DNA of 64,000 nt from Laetiporus sulphureus 93-53. Lineage: Eukaryota > Basidiomycota > Agaricomycetes > Polyporales > Laetiporaceae. The stretch's first letter is position 1. Each line of letters starts with the position of its first letter. Positions 46,070 to 58,779 of the stretch are shown here, in pieces. Where the stretch lies: contig NW_024468539.1 of the NCBI RefSeq assembly GCF_001632365.1, positions 186,001-250,000 on the forward strand. Direction: 5' to 3'. The notes below the pieces were generated by a model. The model did no database searches, was not told the origin of the DNA, and worked only from the letters and a program-made list of their open reading frames with translations. The translations under genes and the position numbers were made by a program.

Positions 46070-49000
46070 TAGGTCATTGGCCAGCTCGGCTCCGGCTCCG
46101 AGCCACTTGAGCCGCGGCTTAATGCCATTCTGGGCTCTGCAACTGCCCGCATCCTTCCAGCCTCTGTGCACTATGCCCCAGCGTGCGCGCTCGAGTCGAA
46201 GCAATCGTGTGAAGTCCAGTGCCACGGCGCTGCCAAATGGCGCTCTACGAACGACGTTCCAACTTGAGGGTATGTAAATGTGTGATCACTTATCATTTGT
46301 TCTGACAATTGACGAGATATCTCGATGATAGTGGCCAGTGCCCCAAGGCCAGATCCAGCTGCTCAGCCAATGCATCAGCAGCTTGAGAAGGCACATCAAC
46401 TTCATGTTGCGAGCAATAAGCCAGGTGGATCACTGAAATCGCAGCCCAGTGAAACACAGACACCTGATGAAACCTTACGACATGTGGCTTTTGATGTGCC
46501 GAGGCATAGTATCCTTCTCTGAATCTCCCGAGTGCCAATTACTGATCCCAACTGCATTTTGCCTACTAGACCGGAGCCCTTGACTCCATCACCTGCATCA
46601 GAGTCCGACTCATCAATTGGATCATTTGAAGTTACCTATGAGACTCCGGTTCAGCGTAGAGATGCAGGAACATCAGCTGTAGCTCCTCATGCTCCTCGCA
46701 CTCCTCATACCCCACGAACTCCTAGGACACTGACATTTGCCTGTCATAGTCCACGCGTGAGACCAGGTCTTGCAGGCAACAAGGTGAAGAAAGCTGCTGC
46801 GGATGTGTGGACATTTTTCGAGAGGAAACCCGCAATTCAGGGTGGCGGACGCTGTTGTATAATGTGCCAGTATGTTAGATCCTGCGATACTTGGTAGTTT
46901 GCAATGTGAACTAACAATTCTCATAGAAACCTGCATGCGATTGACCTCAAACATCAGATGGCAACATTTGGAGAGCTTACAGGTACAGGAACACTTCGTC
47001 GACATCTCTACAAGTGCCATCTTGAGCAGTGGGTTGATGCATGTGACCGCCTGGGTATTAAAATCAAGGGAAAGAATGTTCATGTTGCCGTTCAAGCATT
47101 CCGTCAATCTCGAGGTCAAGCTGCCATACATGAAATGGACAAACTCGCACAATGCATCCCATTCTCACCGCAGGCTCTCATTGACACATTTATTGAGTTC
47201 ATAGTGGCCAATGATCTCGTAAGCATTGGAATGCGTGCTTCGTTATGCATATCTGACATGCATATTTCACAGGCCATCAACATCATTGAGTCGCCTCAAC
47301 TGCGGAAGATTATCTTGATGCTCCGAGAAGAGCTTACCGAAAGTGACATTCCGCATCGTACAACAGTGCGAAAATGAATAGAAGAGATGTTTGAGGAGCA
47401 TCTCGAGTTGCTCCGGCAAGAAATGAAGGTACGTACTCTTATTGTTAACTCAGAGTTGCCACTGCTTGCTAATCTTCGTAAAGGAATCACTTGGCAAGAT
47501 TTCCTTCACGACAGATCTGTGGTCAGATCCAGATCTCGCACCTTTCATGGCAGTCACAGCGCATTGGATACAAGCTCTAATGGTAGAAACGTCTGCCGGT
47601 CCGAAGCACGTTCTGAAGCTACGTGCTGATCTCATAGGTTTCCATTGTGTTCCTGGACGGCATACAGGCCAGCACCTTTCACAGGCATTTCTTTTTCTCC
47701 TCGATCGTTTGAAGATTACGTACAAGGTGCGTCTGATGCTTGATAATCATATCGAGTTTGAACAGATCTATGTACAGATTGGGTGGATCACTATGGACAA
47801 TGCATCGAATAATGACACTTTTATCGCAGCGTTAGAACAAGAGCTCACTCGGCGGCAGATTGCCTTTGATGCTATTAAACGTCGCATTCGGTAAGCAGAT
47901 ATATAATTCACAAGGATATAATAATCTTAGCAGATTCATAGCTGCTTTCCACACATCGTGAATCTGGCATGTCAGGCAGTTTTGGACGCAATCACCAACA
48001 TCAATTTTGCTACAACGGATGCAGATGATCACGTTCCACATGGACCTTTACCGCAGACCCTACTTGATGCTATCGGACGTGATCCGATTGCGACCTTGCG
48101 GTCTCTTATTCGAGCTGTATGTGCTTCTATCGCCAATATGAAACCTTTGTACCTCACACTTATCAATTCATTCACAGTTGAGGGCATCAAACATGCGACG
48201 TGAGCATCTCAAAAGCGTGACCAGGTCTTTGGGACAGAAGGAACTTGAGCTGCTCCGTGATGTCACAACGCGATGGTCGTCAACGCTGCTCATGATAGAG
48301 CGTGCGAGGTTGATGCGTGAAGTACGTGAACAACGTGTATTTTGACTGTTGTAACGGTGCTGATGTAATGCACAGTCAATTACTAGATTCTTGGATCACA
48401 ATGATTTTCACGAGCTGTGGAAGTTTCGGTTGAGCGATGTAGAGTGGGAAGCTTTAGAAGTGTTCGAAGAGATTCTCTGTGTGAATATGACATTCTAATT
48501 GCTTCTACGCTTGCAGCATACTTATCTTTTACATGGTAGGTTCCGCATGCATTCCAGCAAATCTTATCTGAGGAGAAGACGCCGACATTAGGCAATGCCA
48601 TCCCCGCGTTTGAAGCGATGGCTGCTGCCTGGAGAAGACAACAGCATGCGCATGCAGAAAGATCATCGATTATCAACGAGGGTCTTGCGAAGCTGGAGAC
48701 CTACCGAAATCGCACTGAACTTGTCCCAGCTTATGTTTTCGCCATGAGTGTGTACTGCTACCTCATCAATTAATGTGAATGATTGACAATCTCGAATCTC
48801 TTTAGTTCTAAATCCACTGATCAAACTTGATTGGTTTGCTGAGAATGCACCTGACAAGGTTGATTGGGCACGTAAACTGTTCGTAAGAGAGGTATGGTCT
48901 TATAGTACTTGTTTTACTACAGAGTTCTCATTTTGCTCTTGCGTAGCTATCCTCATATTACTCAGCATCACCTATCACTGCACAAGTGACTACCAGTGAT

Positions 49001-49628
49001 GCTTCACCGAAACATCCCTGGGCGCATGACGTACTTGGCCTGGGAAATCGTATGCGATTGCGCAGACCACAGCAACAAAGTCTGGAAGCCGAAGTTCAGT
49101 CATACTTTCTGGATGAAAGCTTTTCCTCGAACACTCTGCAATACTGGCAGGTAATGTTGAAATTGAAGTTTTATTAGTAACTCTGTCGGCTGATGCTAAT
49201 CATCATGCCAGGAAAATCGTCATCGGTTTCCAACAATTTTCGCTCTTGCAATGGACATCCTACCTATTCAAGCTTCAGCAGTTCCATGCGAGCGTATCTT
49301 TTCCTCTGCAAAGGAAACAAAGGCAGCACGGCGTAACCGTATCAAGCCGCAGCTAATGGAAGCCCTCCAGGTGCTCAAGTTTTCAGCTCGGAAGGGGATT
49401 GATTTGACATTCACACATGGTTTGACACGAGAAGAGGAACTCAGGGAGCTTTGTGACATCTCATCAGCTCAAATGGAGAACTCTGAGGATGTGCATGCAC
49501 TGCTCATGAGCTTATGTCGTGTTGTCGAGTAGATTTTTCAGTCTGTACACTTACAGTTACCTATTTGGGATGTAGCCACAGCTACAGCCGTGACCGAGCC
49601 GACGCCAGACCGAACCGTGGGTTAGCTG
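46070..49628 (+). mobile_element. Second hAT element, right end in the assembly gap
   Basis: The left end is tentatively at taggtcattggccagctcgg (46070), followed by cggctccggctccgag subterminal repeats. Near 49570-49628 similar agctacagccgtgaccgagc sequence precedes the N run, so the right terminus is probably hidden in the gap. It carries a plus-strand transposase unrelated in detail to the 21-kb copy. Confidence 0.6.
46173..49532 (+). pseudogene. Ac-like hAT transposase, multi-exon, near-complete
   Basis: The frame reads through several short introns. A BED finger (KKAAADVWTFFER, CCIMC, then TGTLRRHLYKCH) is followed by the core FTTDLWSDPDLAPFMAVTAH, GWITMDNASNNDTFIAALEQ, CFPHIVNLACQAVLDAI, LLRDVTTRWSSTLLMIERAR, VPHAFQQILSEEKTPTLGNA and KLETYRNRTELVPAYVF. 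It ends with the C-terminal dimerisation domain (ASAVPCERIFSSAKETKAAR, 49251-49532). A TGA at 47375-47377 sits where an Arg codon is expected (R-IEEMFEEH). One nonsense change aside, all blocks are present, so the copy died recently or the stop lies in a misread intron. Confidence 0.85.
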
Positions 49629-50023
49629 NNNNNNNNNNNNNNNNNNNNNNNNNNNNNNNNNNNNNNNNNNNNNNNNNNNNNNNNNNNNNNNNNNNNNNNN
49701 NNNNNNNNNNNNNNNNNNNNNNNNNNNNNNNNNNNNNNNNNNNNNNNNNNNNNNNNNNNNNNNNNNNNNNNNNNNNNNNNNNNNNNNNNNNNNNNNNNNN
49801 NNNNNNNNNNNNNNNNNNNNNNNNNNNNNNNNNNNNNNNNNNNNNNNNNNNNNNNNNNNNNNNNNNNNNNNNNNNNNNNNNNNNNNNNNNNNNNNNNNNN
49901 NNNNNNNNNNNNNNNNNNNNNNNNNNNNNNNNNNNNNNNNNNNNNNNNNNNNNNNNNNNNNNNNNNNNNNNNNNNNNNNNNNNNNNNNNNNNNNNNNNNN
50001 NNNNNNNNNNNNNNNNNNNNNNN
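49629..50023. other. Assembly gap (395 N)
   Basis: A run of N immediately after the hAT2 transposase. The true length is unknown, and open frames across it are artefacts. Confidence 1.
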
Positions 50024-52418
50024 TTGCGCCTGTATAGGCACTATATAAATACACATATTTGTTGATTAGTACCTTATTGGGAACACACAAATATACATTT
50101 ATTCCTCCATTTGATCCTCCAGACACAGTCTGACGTCGACACTACCCTCATACATATTGATTTTGTATACGTACATTATCCTTGTATAAAATCCTTGAAA
50201 ATTTATTCATCAGATTATGGTCACATAGAATGGTCCATGCAGGTGCTTGACACTTGAAACTGGATTGTTCACACAATATGCAACCAAGTATTGACACCAT
50301 TTGGATGGTAAATTGTTGTACATTCATTAGACATCAATCTACACAATAGATATGTACACCCAATGACTGAAATGTCATTAAACTATTATTTTTTCTTTTC
50401 CCTCCCTCCCACCCTTCTGTTCCTCTACCACACGACCATTATGCTGTACATTCCACACGGTCTCCCAACAATGGACCCGACTTGTGAAATGTGGGGGTGA
50501 TATGAAGAAAATATAGATATATATCTATAGGGAAAGGAAACACCCAATCATAGATTAGGAGGTGCTCCTCACAAGCCCCAACCCAATCATAGATTAGGGG
50601 GTGTGCTATTAAGCACATCAAGCTTACCATGTAGACAAGTGAACACACTAGTCTTTTCATGCGAGTATCTGACTAGTCATCAGATATCCATGGTAATGCG
50701 AGTATCTTTCAAGGCTCGGCTAGCATCTTGACAGACTGCATAGACCCTTTAAAAGCTTATAACATTGATTGATGCAACATTTAGTCCTGAGCATGACAAT
50801 TAAACTGCATCACATTTATGGCAGTCACCCATATTTAGTTCATGATGATGTAGACTGTTGTTGACAAACTCCACTGTCGCAGCAAGCTCGTTATTCACTT
50901 GACAATAATATTTCTAAATCAGAAAATTAGTATAGGATACTGCGAAGGCAAGCAGAAAACAATCCAACTGAGCATAGTGATAGCCAACCAAGATTGCATT
51001 CATACTAGTTCTTACATCACAAAGAACCACTGTTTTCCTTGAAATGATTAGAAACCAAATAAAGCCAACCCAGATTGTGGAGCTATCAAATCTGAAGAAG
51101 TGCATGACACTTGACTTGCCATAATATTCGATCAAATCTTGCATATCAAATCTTCACTCGATCGAATATCCATTTGCATAGTATACTGTGAAATATACTG
51201 TGACAAATAGGGCAGATACTGTCCCTGAAACAAATTCCTGTTTCTAAATACTTTAGTGAAGTAAGGACAAGCATAGTCCCTGAAACAAAACTCTTGTTTC
51301 TAAAAAGCATTTGAACCTGGGCAGTTTTGAGCGCCCTATAGCACGTGACTTTGCAAGATTATGTAATAAAGAACATATACTGGTCGAGTTTCGAACTTGG
51401 TACTTCACCGCCCCCATGGCACAGTGAAAGCATCCATGGGGGCACGACAAGAATGTGTGAATTCGACAACGACCGACGACAGCATTTGACAACTGGTGAA
51501 GCCCAGTATCTGGAGTAATACTGAAGGGCCGTGGCAGGGCTTTAAATGTCTCTTTTTACAAATCATGCATTTACATGACCTTGGCACGTCGTTAAACTGT
51601 TCAATTTTTGGCAGCTTTGAGCGCCATGAATGACCTAGTGCAAGTCATTAAACTGCAAGCACCTTGACCTGAAGCAAGTCTTTAAACTGCATCAAATGGC
51701 AATCACCATGATGATTAGCCAAGTTCACTTTATTATGCCTGGTTTATACCTTGTCATAGTATCTTATGATGTTTGTTGATGACCATAGTTCTAGTGGCCC
51801 ATGCTCATACTCATCTAAGATATATTGTGAACACAGGGCAAACACTGTCCTTGAAACAACACACTTGTTTCTAAATGACCTGAGCAAGTCCATCTAAACT
51901 GCATTAATATAGGGCAAAACATTGTCCTTGAAACAAAACAATTGTTTCTAAATATTTCAAACCCTAGAAGCTTGTACGCTTGCTTCCTCATTTCTTCATG
52001 ACAACAACCCCACAGGAATGACTTGTTCATGAAACTCGTCAATAGTTCATAGAAACTATAGTACACACAATGATGTGATACATACTGTGATTATCTCGAT
52101 TAAGAGAAGGTGTTGAAGAAATAATATATTCCAAGTAATCTACGAAGGTCACAATATGAAGAAGGGTATGGAAGGACAATGTCCAGTGATATAATCTCAA
52201 GGTATCGTACGATAGGACATTGACCAATCAGGATATTCATAAAGTATCATACGACACTGAGTAAATATGCCATTGGCCAGTTAGATACTGTAGTATTACT
52301 CATCTATGTAAGTAGACAGTGGCTGTAGATACCAGAGGTCCTAGACCCGATATATGGGGGTCTTTACCCACATGTATATATATCAGGTAGCTACACCACA
52401 ATCTATAAGTGACTTCTC
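50024..52418. repeat. AT-rich repeat region with hairpins
   Basis: No genes. Four copies of a small hairpin of the form gaaacaaa...ttgtttctaaa lie near 51226, 51278, 51856 and 51928. A direct repeat cccaatcatagattagg is near 50544 and 50581. Segments at 51325-51700 are inverted relatives of 53680-54080 inside the LTR element (shared gcgctcaaagctgcc and tcgaaactcgaccagt in reverse complement). Confidence 0.6.
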
Positions 52419-52423
52419 CATTG

Positions 52424-53407
52424 TGTCACAAAGCACCAAAGCACTTAACCCAATTAAGGGCAAGTCTGCTTTTGTGACCTGCACAAATGATCCCACATAA
52501 AAAGCCTGCCACAAGGGCTAGGCTGAGGATGCGCGCAGTGGTATGCAGTCTGGAAAAGGGGCTCAAAGGGCCCTTAGCCTTATGCTCACAACTAGGGGGT
52601 GAATTGGCTGTTTAGGCCGCATACAATAGGATAATGAATCTAAGGTTCTCCCTTAGATCCTCATGGGTTTATATACATGTAGGGCAGGGCCCCTGGCACT
52701 GTGCTACTGTGAGACCTCAGATACCTACATGTGAATATATTGCCAGAACCGGTAATGGTTCTGGACTTCGTCATAGCAACTATCTACAATGGCCGTGGAT
52801 ACGCCGAGGTAATCCTATCTAATCCAATGAGATAAATGCCTGTAAGTGGGTCCACTGTTGAGGGGCCAATGGGTGATGGCCAACAGAGCACATCACAACG
52901 GTTGCAACATCAGATGAGAGGATCTGTCCAAACTCAGAACAATGAGTGTGACAATCAGTCTTCATCTGGATAGGGTTGTGAGAAGATCTAGCCTATCCTG
53001 TACCTGGCTATACTGTATGCCGGTTGGTAGGGGGATCCTCTGTTGTGATATCTGCCTATTGGTTTAGGCAGCAAAGTGGTGCCACTATCTTGAGTGGCGA
53101 ATTGGGTGCTTGCTAGCTTGATGGTCCAATGAGTTCCTTTCTGGGCAAGTGGCCTGGTGTCACGTGACCAACACCTGACAACTTCCAAATAGGGCAAGTG
53201 GCCAGTGTCACGTGACTGGGTGGCTGAATCATGGGCGCTTGGTGGTCATGTGGTAGACACAGTCATATCCGTGATGTATGTGGTGGCATTGTGCTGTTTG
53301 TCCAAGTATCCACGTTGCGAGATCAATATGAAGGTTGGCGTCCAAATAATTACTCAGATGAGGACTTTAATGGTGCAAAAAGAAAGGCGCCACTTAATAC
53401 TGTGACA
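52424..53407. repeat. Left LTR, 984 bp
   Basis: Nearly identical to 55644-56627 at a constant offset of 3220. A tttatatacatg box near 52668 could be promoter-like. The 60-70 codon frames repeated in both LTRs are not genes. Confidence 0.92.
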
Positions 53408-53944
53408 CTACCCCCACTTCAAGGTTCAGACTCCGGATGAACTGAATAAATGCTATGGTAAATAGTACCCTCGCTTCAGGTTCTGACTTCCAGGGTGGAA
53501 TGGCAGGGTGTGTTGTGTAAATGGCATCTAAGACTTTTGCTAGCAGCAAAAAGGGGTGATGCAGTTTAATGACTTGCTCAGGTAAATGGTGCACTTGTGA
53601 GGCTAACAGTTCTTGGTCCTAGATGTCTGATGTCACAGACAGTGCTATTGGCTGCTGTTGCCCAAGATAGTGTGCAAAAGGACTTGCAGTTTAAAGACAT
53701 GCGCTTGGTCATTCGTGGCGCTCAAAGCTGCCAAAATGTGAATAGTTTAATGACGTGCCAAGGTCGTTCAAAATGCATAATAGTTGTAAAAAGATGCTGT
53801 TTTTGACCACAGCGTCGGCCCCTAGGTATCATTCTCCGGATACCAGTTTATCCTGGTCTTCTGTCTTCAGTCATGACTTCATGCTTCTGTGCTACAGCGG
53901 ATTGGGTAGGTTATTACATAATACATGGCAGATTCCGTTTTATC

Positions 53945-54036
53945 GAGGAATCGAACCTGCGCACACGTTATGTTGTGAGATGATCGGGTCCTGACGTATC
54001 AGATTGCCATGGCTTAACCCCTAAGCCACTTGAGCG
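53945..54036 (-). other. tRNA-like relic with A-box and B-box
   Basis: Read on the minus strand, gtggcttaggggttaagcc resembles an A-box with a 4-bp D-stem, and ggttcgattcc (53947-53957) is a perfect B-box about 60 bp downstream. The acceptor and T stems do not pair well, so it is not a functional tRNA. A second B-box-like ggttcgaaactcg lies at 54048-54060 on the plus strand. Origin from a SINE or a tRNA fragment is inferred. Confidence 0.45.
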
Positions 54037-55643
54037 AGTGAAGATCAGGTTCGAAACTCGACCAGTATCTTTTCTTTATTATATAATCTATGCTGATGTA
54101 ATCATGTGGCGTTGGAAGGTGGCATGATGTCCCTAGTCACATGTCTGAGTATGACGTCATTTGATTGATTTGACCGATCGTGATCGTGGTTGATCTGTGA
54201 TTTGAGTCGAGATAGACTTTCTGATCGATCATTGATCATGAATGATGTCATTGTGTTGGCGCTCATAGCTGCCATAGTGGTGCAGTTTTGGTTGACTTGC
54301 CCAGGTCCATGATGGCGCTCAAAGCTGCTAAATAATAGGATGCCCTTGGTCAGAGGGCTGTTTCAAAAATTATGTCTTGTACCCAAAAGGTTGCCTATGT
54401 CTTTTTAGGATTTTATATAGAATAGCTGCCATGTTTGCATTGTTGTATGCAAGTAGATGCGTTCCCCAACGCTGTTCATACTTGTTGACAATGGTATCTC
54501 GATTGCCCTTTAGGTTGGCATGCTATGTAGGCAAAAGTTGAAAAATGGAAGATTTGAAAATGTGATCCTTTGGCGCTGCTTGGATCATCCTTGACTTGCT
54601 CACGCTCGTCTTTGGACATGTGATCCTAATTGCTTCGCGAATCCTTCTCGACTCTTCGAATAGGACATGCGCTCGATACTTGCTATATATCTTTGAGTGC
54701 TGCACTTCTTATGCGCACATCTTCAGATAAGCTCATACATACTCGCTGTATCCTACATTACCTCCCCCTTGCCAGGTTCCTCCTGGAACCGATGCGGCAT
54801 GAGTGAGTTAAAACAAGACTGGGGGGCACAAAAGTAAGGGAGGGTGGGTGGGAGAAAAAGCCTTATAACTTTTTGGGGAAAAGGTGGTTTAGGCATCCCA
54901 TAGCAAATAAATTACTAATTGTTGCGCAATATGTAGTAATTCTGAGAACCGCTTCTGGGTAAAAGGGTTCCCAATATCCCATTGTATGTGCCAAAATAAC
55001 TCCCTAAAAATTGGATTATCTATTGTGGACTGCTAAGTAAAGATCTATTTCCGTCAGCAGTTTACAGTCAAAGACTGCCGTGCTCTTGGAGATCTTATAT
55101 GTGGACAATCACTGTGTCGATTCGGAGTAGCATGTCTTTAGATATCTGGAATATTTTATTTATATATTTATAGGTGACCAATCCTATACAAATGATATAT
55201 AAATGATAGGTAATAGTTTAATGTCATTGCAAACGCTGGAGGTCTTATGTAAGCAATAACTCATAGTATTTTCGCACATAAGAAGCGATAAGTCGTGGTA
55301 TTTTCGCAAATATTGCCTATATTGAAATGAATATGGGTGGGGGGACAAAGGTTCCAATATCAAATGTTGCTGCAGCGCTGTCCTGGTGAGGGAGCGGCTT
55401 ACGGGAAGGTGCCTGCTACCAAGTCTTGAGGTAGGCTGACAGCGGTAGAGGTGATGATGGATGTGTCAAAAAAGGTGCACCTCACACCTGAATTTCTTGG
55501 GCTGAAAAAGCACAAACGAATAACTCTAGGTCTTCTGCGCTTGGCTCAAAAATTAAACAGTTTTATTTAAGGTGGTCATGTTTAGGACCAAAAAATCACA
55601 CCAGCAGCAGGAAGCTGGGGGCGTGCATGGAGATTCATTATAA

Positions 55644-56627
55644 TGTCACAAAGCACCAAAGCACTTAACTCAATTAAGGGCAAGTCTGCTTTTGTGACCT
55701 GCACAAATGATCCCACATAAAAAGCCTGCCACAAGGGCTAGGCTGAGGATGCGCGCAGTGGTATGCAGTCTGGAAAAGGGGCTCAAAGGGCCCTTAGCCT
55801 TATGCTCACAACTAGGGGGTGAATTGGCTGTTTAGGCCGCATACAATAGGATAATGAATCTAAGGTTCTCCCTTAGATCCTCATGGGTTTATATACATGT
55901 AGGGCAGGGCCCCTGGCACTGTGCTACTGTGAGACCTCAGATACCTACATGTGAATATATTGCCAGAACCGGTAATGGTTCTGGACTTCGTCATAGCAAC
56001 TATCTACAATGGCCGTGGATACGCCGAGGTAATCCTATCTAATCCAATGAGATAAATGCCTGTAAGTGGGTCCACTGTTGAGGGGCCAATGGGTGATGGC
56101 CAACAGAGCACATCACAACGGTTGCAACATCAGATGAGAGGATCTGTCCAAACTCAGAACAATGAGTGTGACAATCAGTCTTCATCTGGATAGGGTTGTG
56201 AGAAGATCTAGCCTATCCTGTACCTGGCTATACTGTATGCCGGTTGGTAGGGGGATCCTCTGTTGTGATATCTGCCTATTGGTTTAGGCAGCAAAGTGGT
56301 GCCACTATCTTGAGTGGCGAATTGGGTGCTTGCTAGCTTGATGGTCCAATGAGTTCCTTTCTGGGCAAGTGGCCTGGTGTCACGTGACCAACACCTGACA
56401 ACTTCCAAATAGGGCAAGTGGCCAGTGTCACGTGACTGGGTGGCTGAATCATGGGCGCTTGGTGGTCATGTGGTAGACACAGTCATATCCGTGATGTATG
56501 CGGTGGCATTGTGCTGTTTGTCCAAGTATCCACGTTGCGAGACCAATATGAAGGTTGGCATCCAAATAATCACTCAGATGAGGACTTTAATGGTGCAAAA
56601 AGAAAGGCGCCACTTAATACTGTGACA
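55644..56627. repeat. Right LTR, 984 bp
   Basis: Matches the left LTR except at about five C/T or G/A sites (for example gatgtatgtgg versus gatgtatgcgg). It is followed by the cattg target duplication. Confidence 0.92.
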
Positions 56628-56632
56628 CATTG

Positions 56633-57278
56633 AGAGACTCGACCCCTTCATTGGGAGTCTTGTAGCCTTGCCCACTAAGTCCTCACTGCACTGTGTCAAG
56701 CCTGCACCTGTTGCTGGTAGCACACAGCTCATTTGTCATAATGGTGACCTGGCAGCATTTTATCTCTTGCTCTCTTACTTTTGTCTATCAGAATGCGTGA
56801 TGTGGCACATGGAGCTGCCGAATGTTGCAAAGCTAGCGGGAAGGGTCATTGGAACGGCATAATCTCTTACAGATGATGAGGCACCTCCGATCACAGCATG
56901 CAATACGTTTATTGATAGCATAAGCGCGATTTGTCTCTAAAAAGTACTCATTTTTGCAGAGTTCCCCAGGCCTGGATGGAGAAAATACGACGGAGAGCAG
57001 TGATTCTAGTGGAGTCGCAGACATCGGGCGGTGTAATGTTGCCACAGCGATCAAGGTAAAGCTGCCACTCTATGTCTCAGATGTTGGATGGAAGCCAAAC
57101 CCGGGGTCATGACAATCCGTCTAGAAAGGGTGGAATCAGAAGTCTGAGGATAAGCACATGATGGCGAGGAAGTCAGAACTTAGTAGTATGCAAGCGCTCA
57201 CTGGTATGGAAGCGCTTGTGTTGCACATGACTTTCGCACTCTCACCAGCTCGCAGCATGTCACAGATTTCAACATATA
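56633..57278. other. Unassigned spacer
   Basis: Sequence between the LTR element and the second MITE; short frames only, nothing recognised. Confidence 0.4.
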
Positions 57279-57977
57279 CTCACCGGGAGCATGAGCCCAT
57301 AATTCCACTGAGAACATTTTAGAGACATTGTGATGTCAGTCACAATGTAATTATAATGTTACTGATGTAAACATTATGAAATTATTTGAATTGTTTCGAG
57401 TGCCATCATTGTTGAATAATTGTGATATTATTCAGAAAGACACCATAATGCGACAAGAATTGTGCTCCCGCCAGCATTTACACAACACATTGGCATCATT
57501 TTGAATGCACCTTAAGCGTACATTATAAATGTGATCAAGGTGAAGTTACAATGAGTGCCAAATGCTTTCCATCATGTGCCAGCTGGAATCATCTTGAATG
57601 CATCAGGGATGTCCTAATATGGTTAGTGTATTACTATATATGGTAATGCAATTTATGCGATCACAATGAACCCAGTGGGAGCATCTTGACAACATCATGG
57701 CCCATCATGGATATCATTTAGAATCTTCTCTCAAGAAGCATTTAGGAAGTTATCACAATATTGCTTGAATGCTGTCAGCTGCAACATTGGGGTCTCGTTC
57801 TTGCATCTTTATGAATGCTATCAAAATTGTGCCACAATGTTGATGCTTAAAACATTTTAAAACATTCAAAATGATTTCAAAATGTATGCACTGAAAACAT
57901 GGCATAATTATTTGGACTATTATTACAATGTGTCCAGAATGTTTCATGCGGAATCATGGGCTCATGCCCCCGGTGAG
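57279..57977. mobile_element. MITE copy 2
   Basis: The 699-bp element starts CTCACCGGGAGC and ends with the complementary GGTGAG. It is flanked by TA on both sides (57277-57278 and 57978-57979), as for Tc1/mariner-derived MITEs. It has no coding capacity and is collinear with copy 1 along its whole length, with scattered substitutions. Confidence 0.88.
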
Positions 57978-58779
57978 TACTATCTGAGAGCTCTCGCACG
58001 ATTGAAATTTCGCAGGCCGTACCTCCAAGACTATCACAACATCAATGTAGGCACAAACCAAAGGAACTTTGTCGCTTTAAAGCCTTCAAGTTGCGATGCG
58101 CACGTCATTGAATAACTTATCACTCGTGTGGTGCTTCAAGACGATGGCGTTCTCGTTCCCCCATCCCTCTCATTCGCGCTACGCCTTCCCGCCATATGTC
58201 TGCTGAAAGACCTGATGATGTGCACCTGTTCAATCACGGGATGATTGCACGCTCGCTGTCGACTCATCTGCGGACTCGAAAATGTGGTAAGCGCTGTCAA
58301 CAGCGAACCTTTCCGTCGTACCCTGTTTACTCTTTGAACCAAATGTCACCCGCATTTTGCTTTGATTTGGGGGGTGAAAGATAATCCATGGAGTTACCGA
58401 CTCCAGAAGAGCCTTCCGAGGCTGGTGCCAGTGACCGCCGAGTTGTTAGAATGCCAAATGCTATATGGAAGTTTCTTATCAGTCGGTGCTGTAATGTGTT
58501 CTATCTTTGCTGTAGTCAATTTCAACTAAAGCACACGTTATCCGACCACCGGGAAGCAAACAACAAGCTTAATAAGAGCGACTGGATGTATTGAATGATG
58601 ATGCTCCGACCTTGGCGGAGACTAGGCGGTCCCATGACTCCAACACGCTTTCAATTGATGCTGATGTAGAACTTTGTGCTATCGTGCGCTCCAAACGGGA
58701 CCACAGCGGGTACGTATTCGCTGACTTCTACACGATATTGCTCCCCTAGTTGACTTCCCTCACTTAGCTTTCGATATTC
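57978..58779. other. Unassigned region upstream of the membrane-protein gene
   Basis: A short frame 58388-58594 (+) begins MELPTPEEPSEAGASDRRVV but has no recognised family. The right part serves as promoter of the next gene. Nothing else seen. Confidence 0.35.

Larger units (their letters stand above)
52424..56627. mobile_element. Complete non-autonomous LTR retrotransposon
   Basis: Two 984-bp LTRs (52424-53407 and 55644-56627) begin tgtcaca and end tgtgaca and differ at only about five sites, all transitions. The whole 4204-bp unit is flanked by the 5-bp duplication cattg (52419-52423 and 56628-56632), so both LTRs belong to one insertion. The 2236-bp interior encodes no gag or pol, as in LARD/TRIM-type elements. 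A purine-rich gaagtgggggtag abuts the left LTR on the minus strand, suggesting minus orientation. I found no clear primer-binding site. Confidence 0.92.

Noticed and set aside
49514..50126. Long ORFs across the gap
   Set aside because: They exist only because N was read through.
52634..53405. 60-70 codon ORFs duplicated at a 3220-bp offset, as duplicated genes
   Set aside because: They lie inside the two LTRs of one element and have no protein features.
53945..54036. Functional tRNA gene
   Set aside because: A-box, B-box and D-stem are present but the acceptor and T stems do not pair, so it is only tRNA-like.
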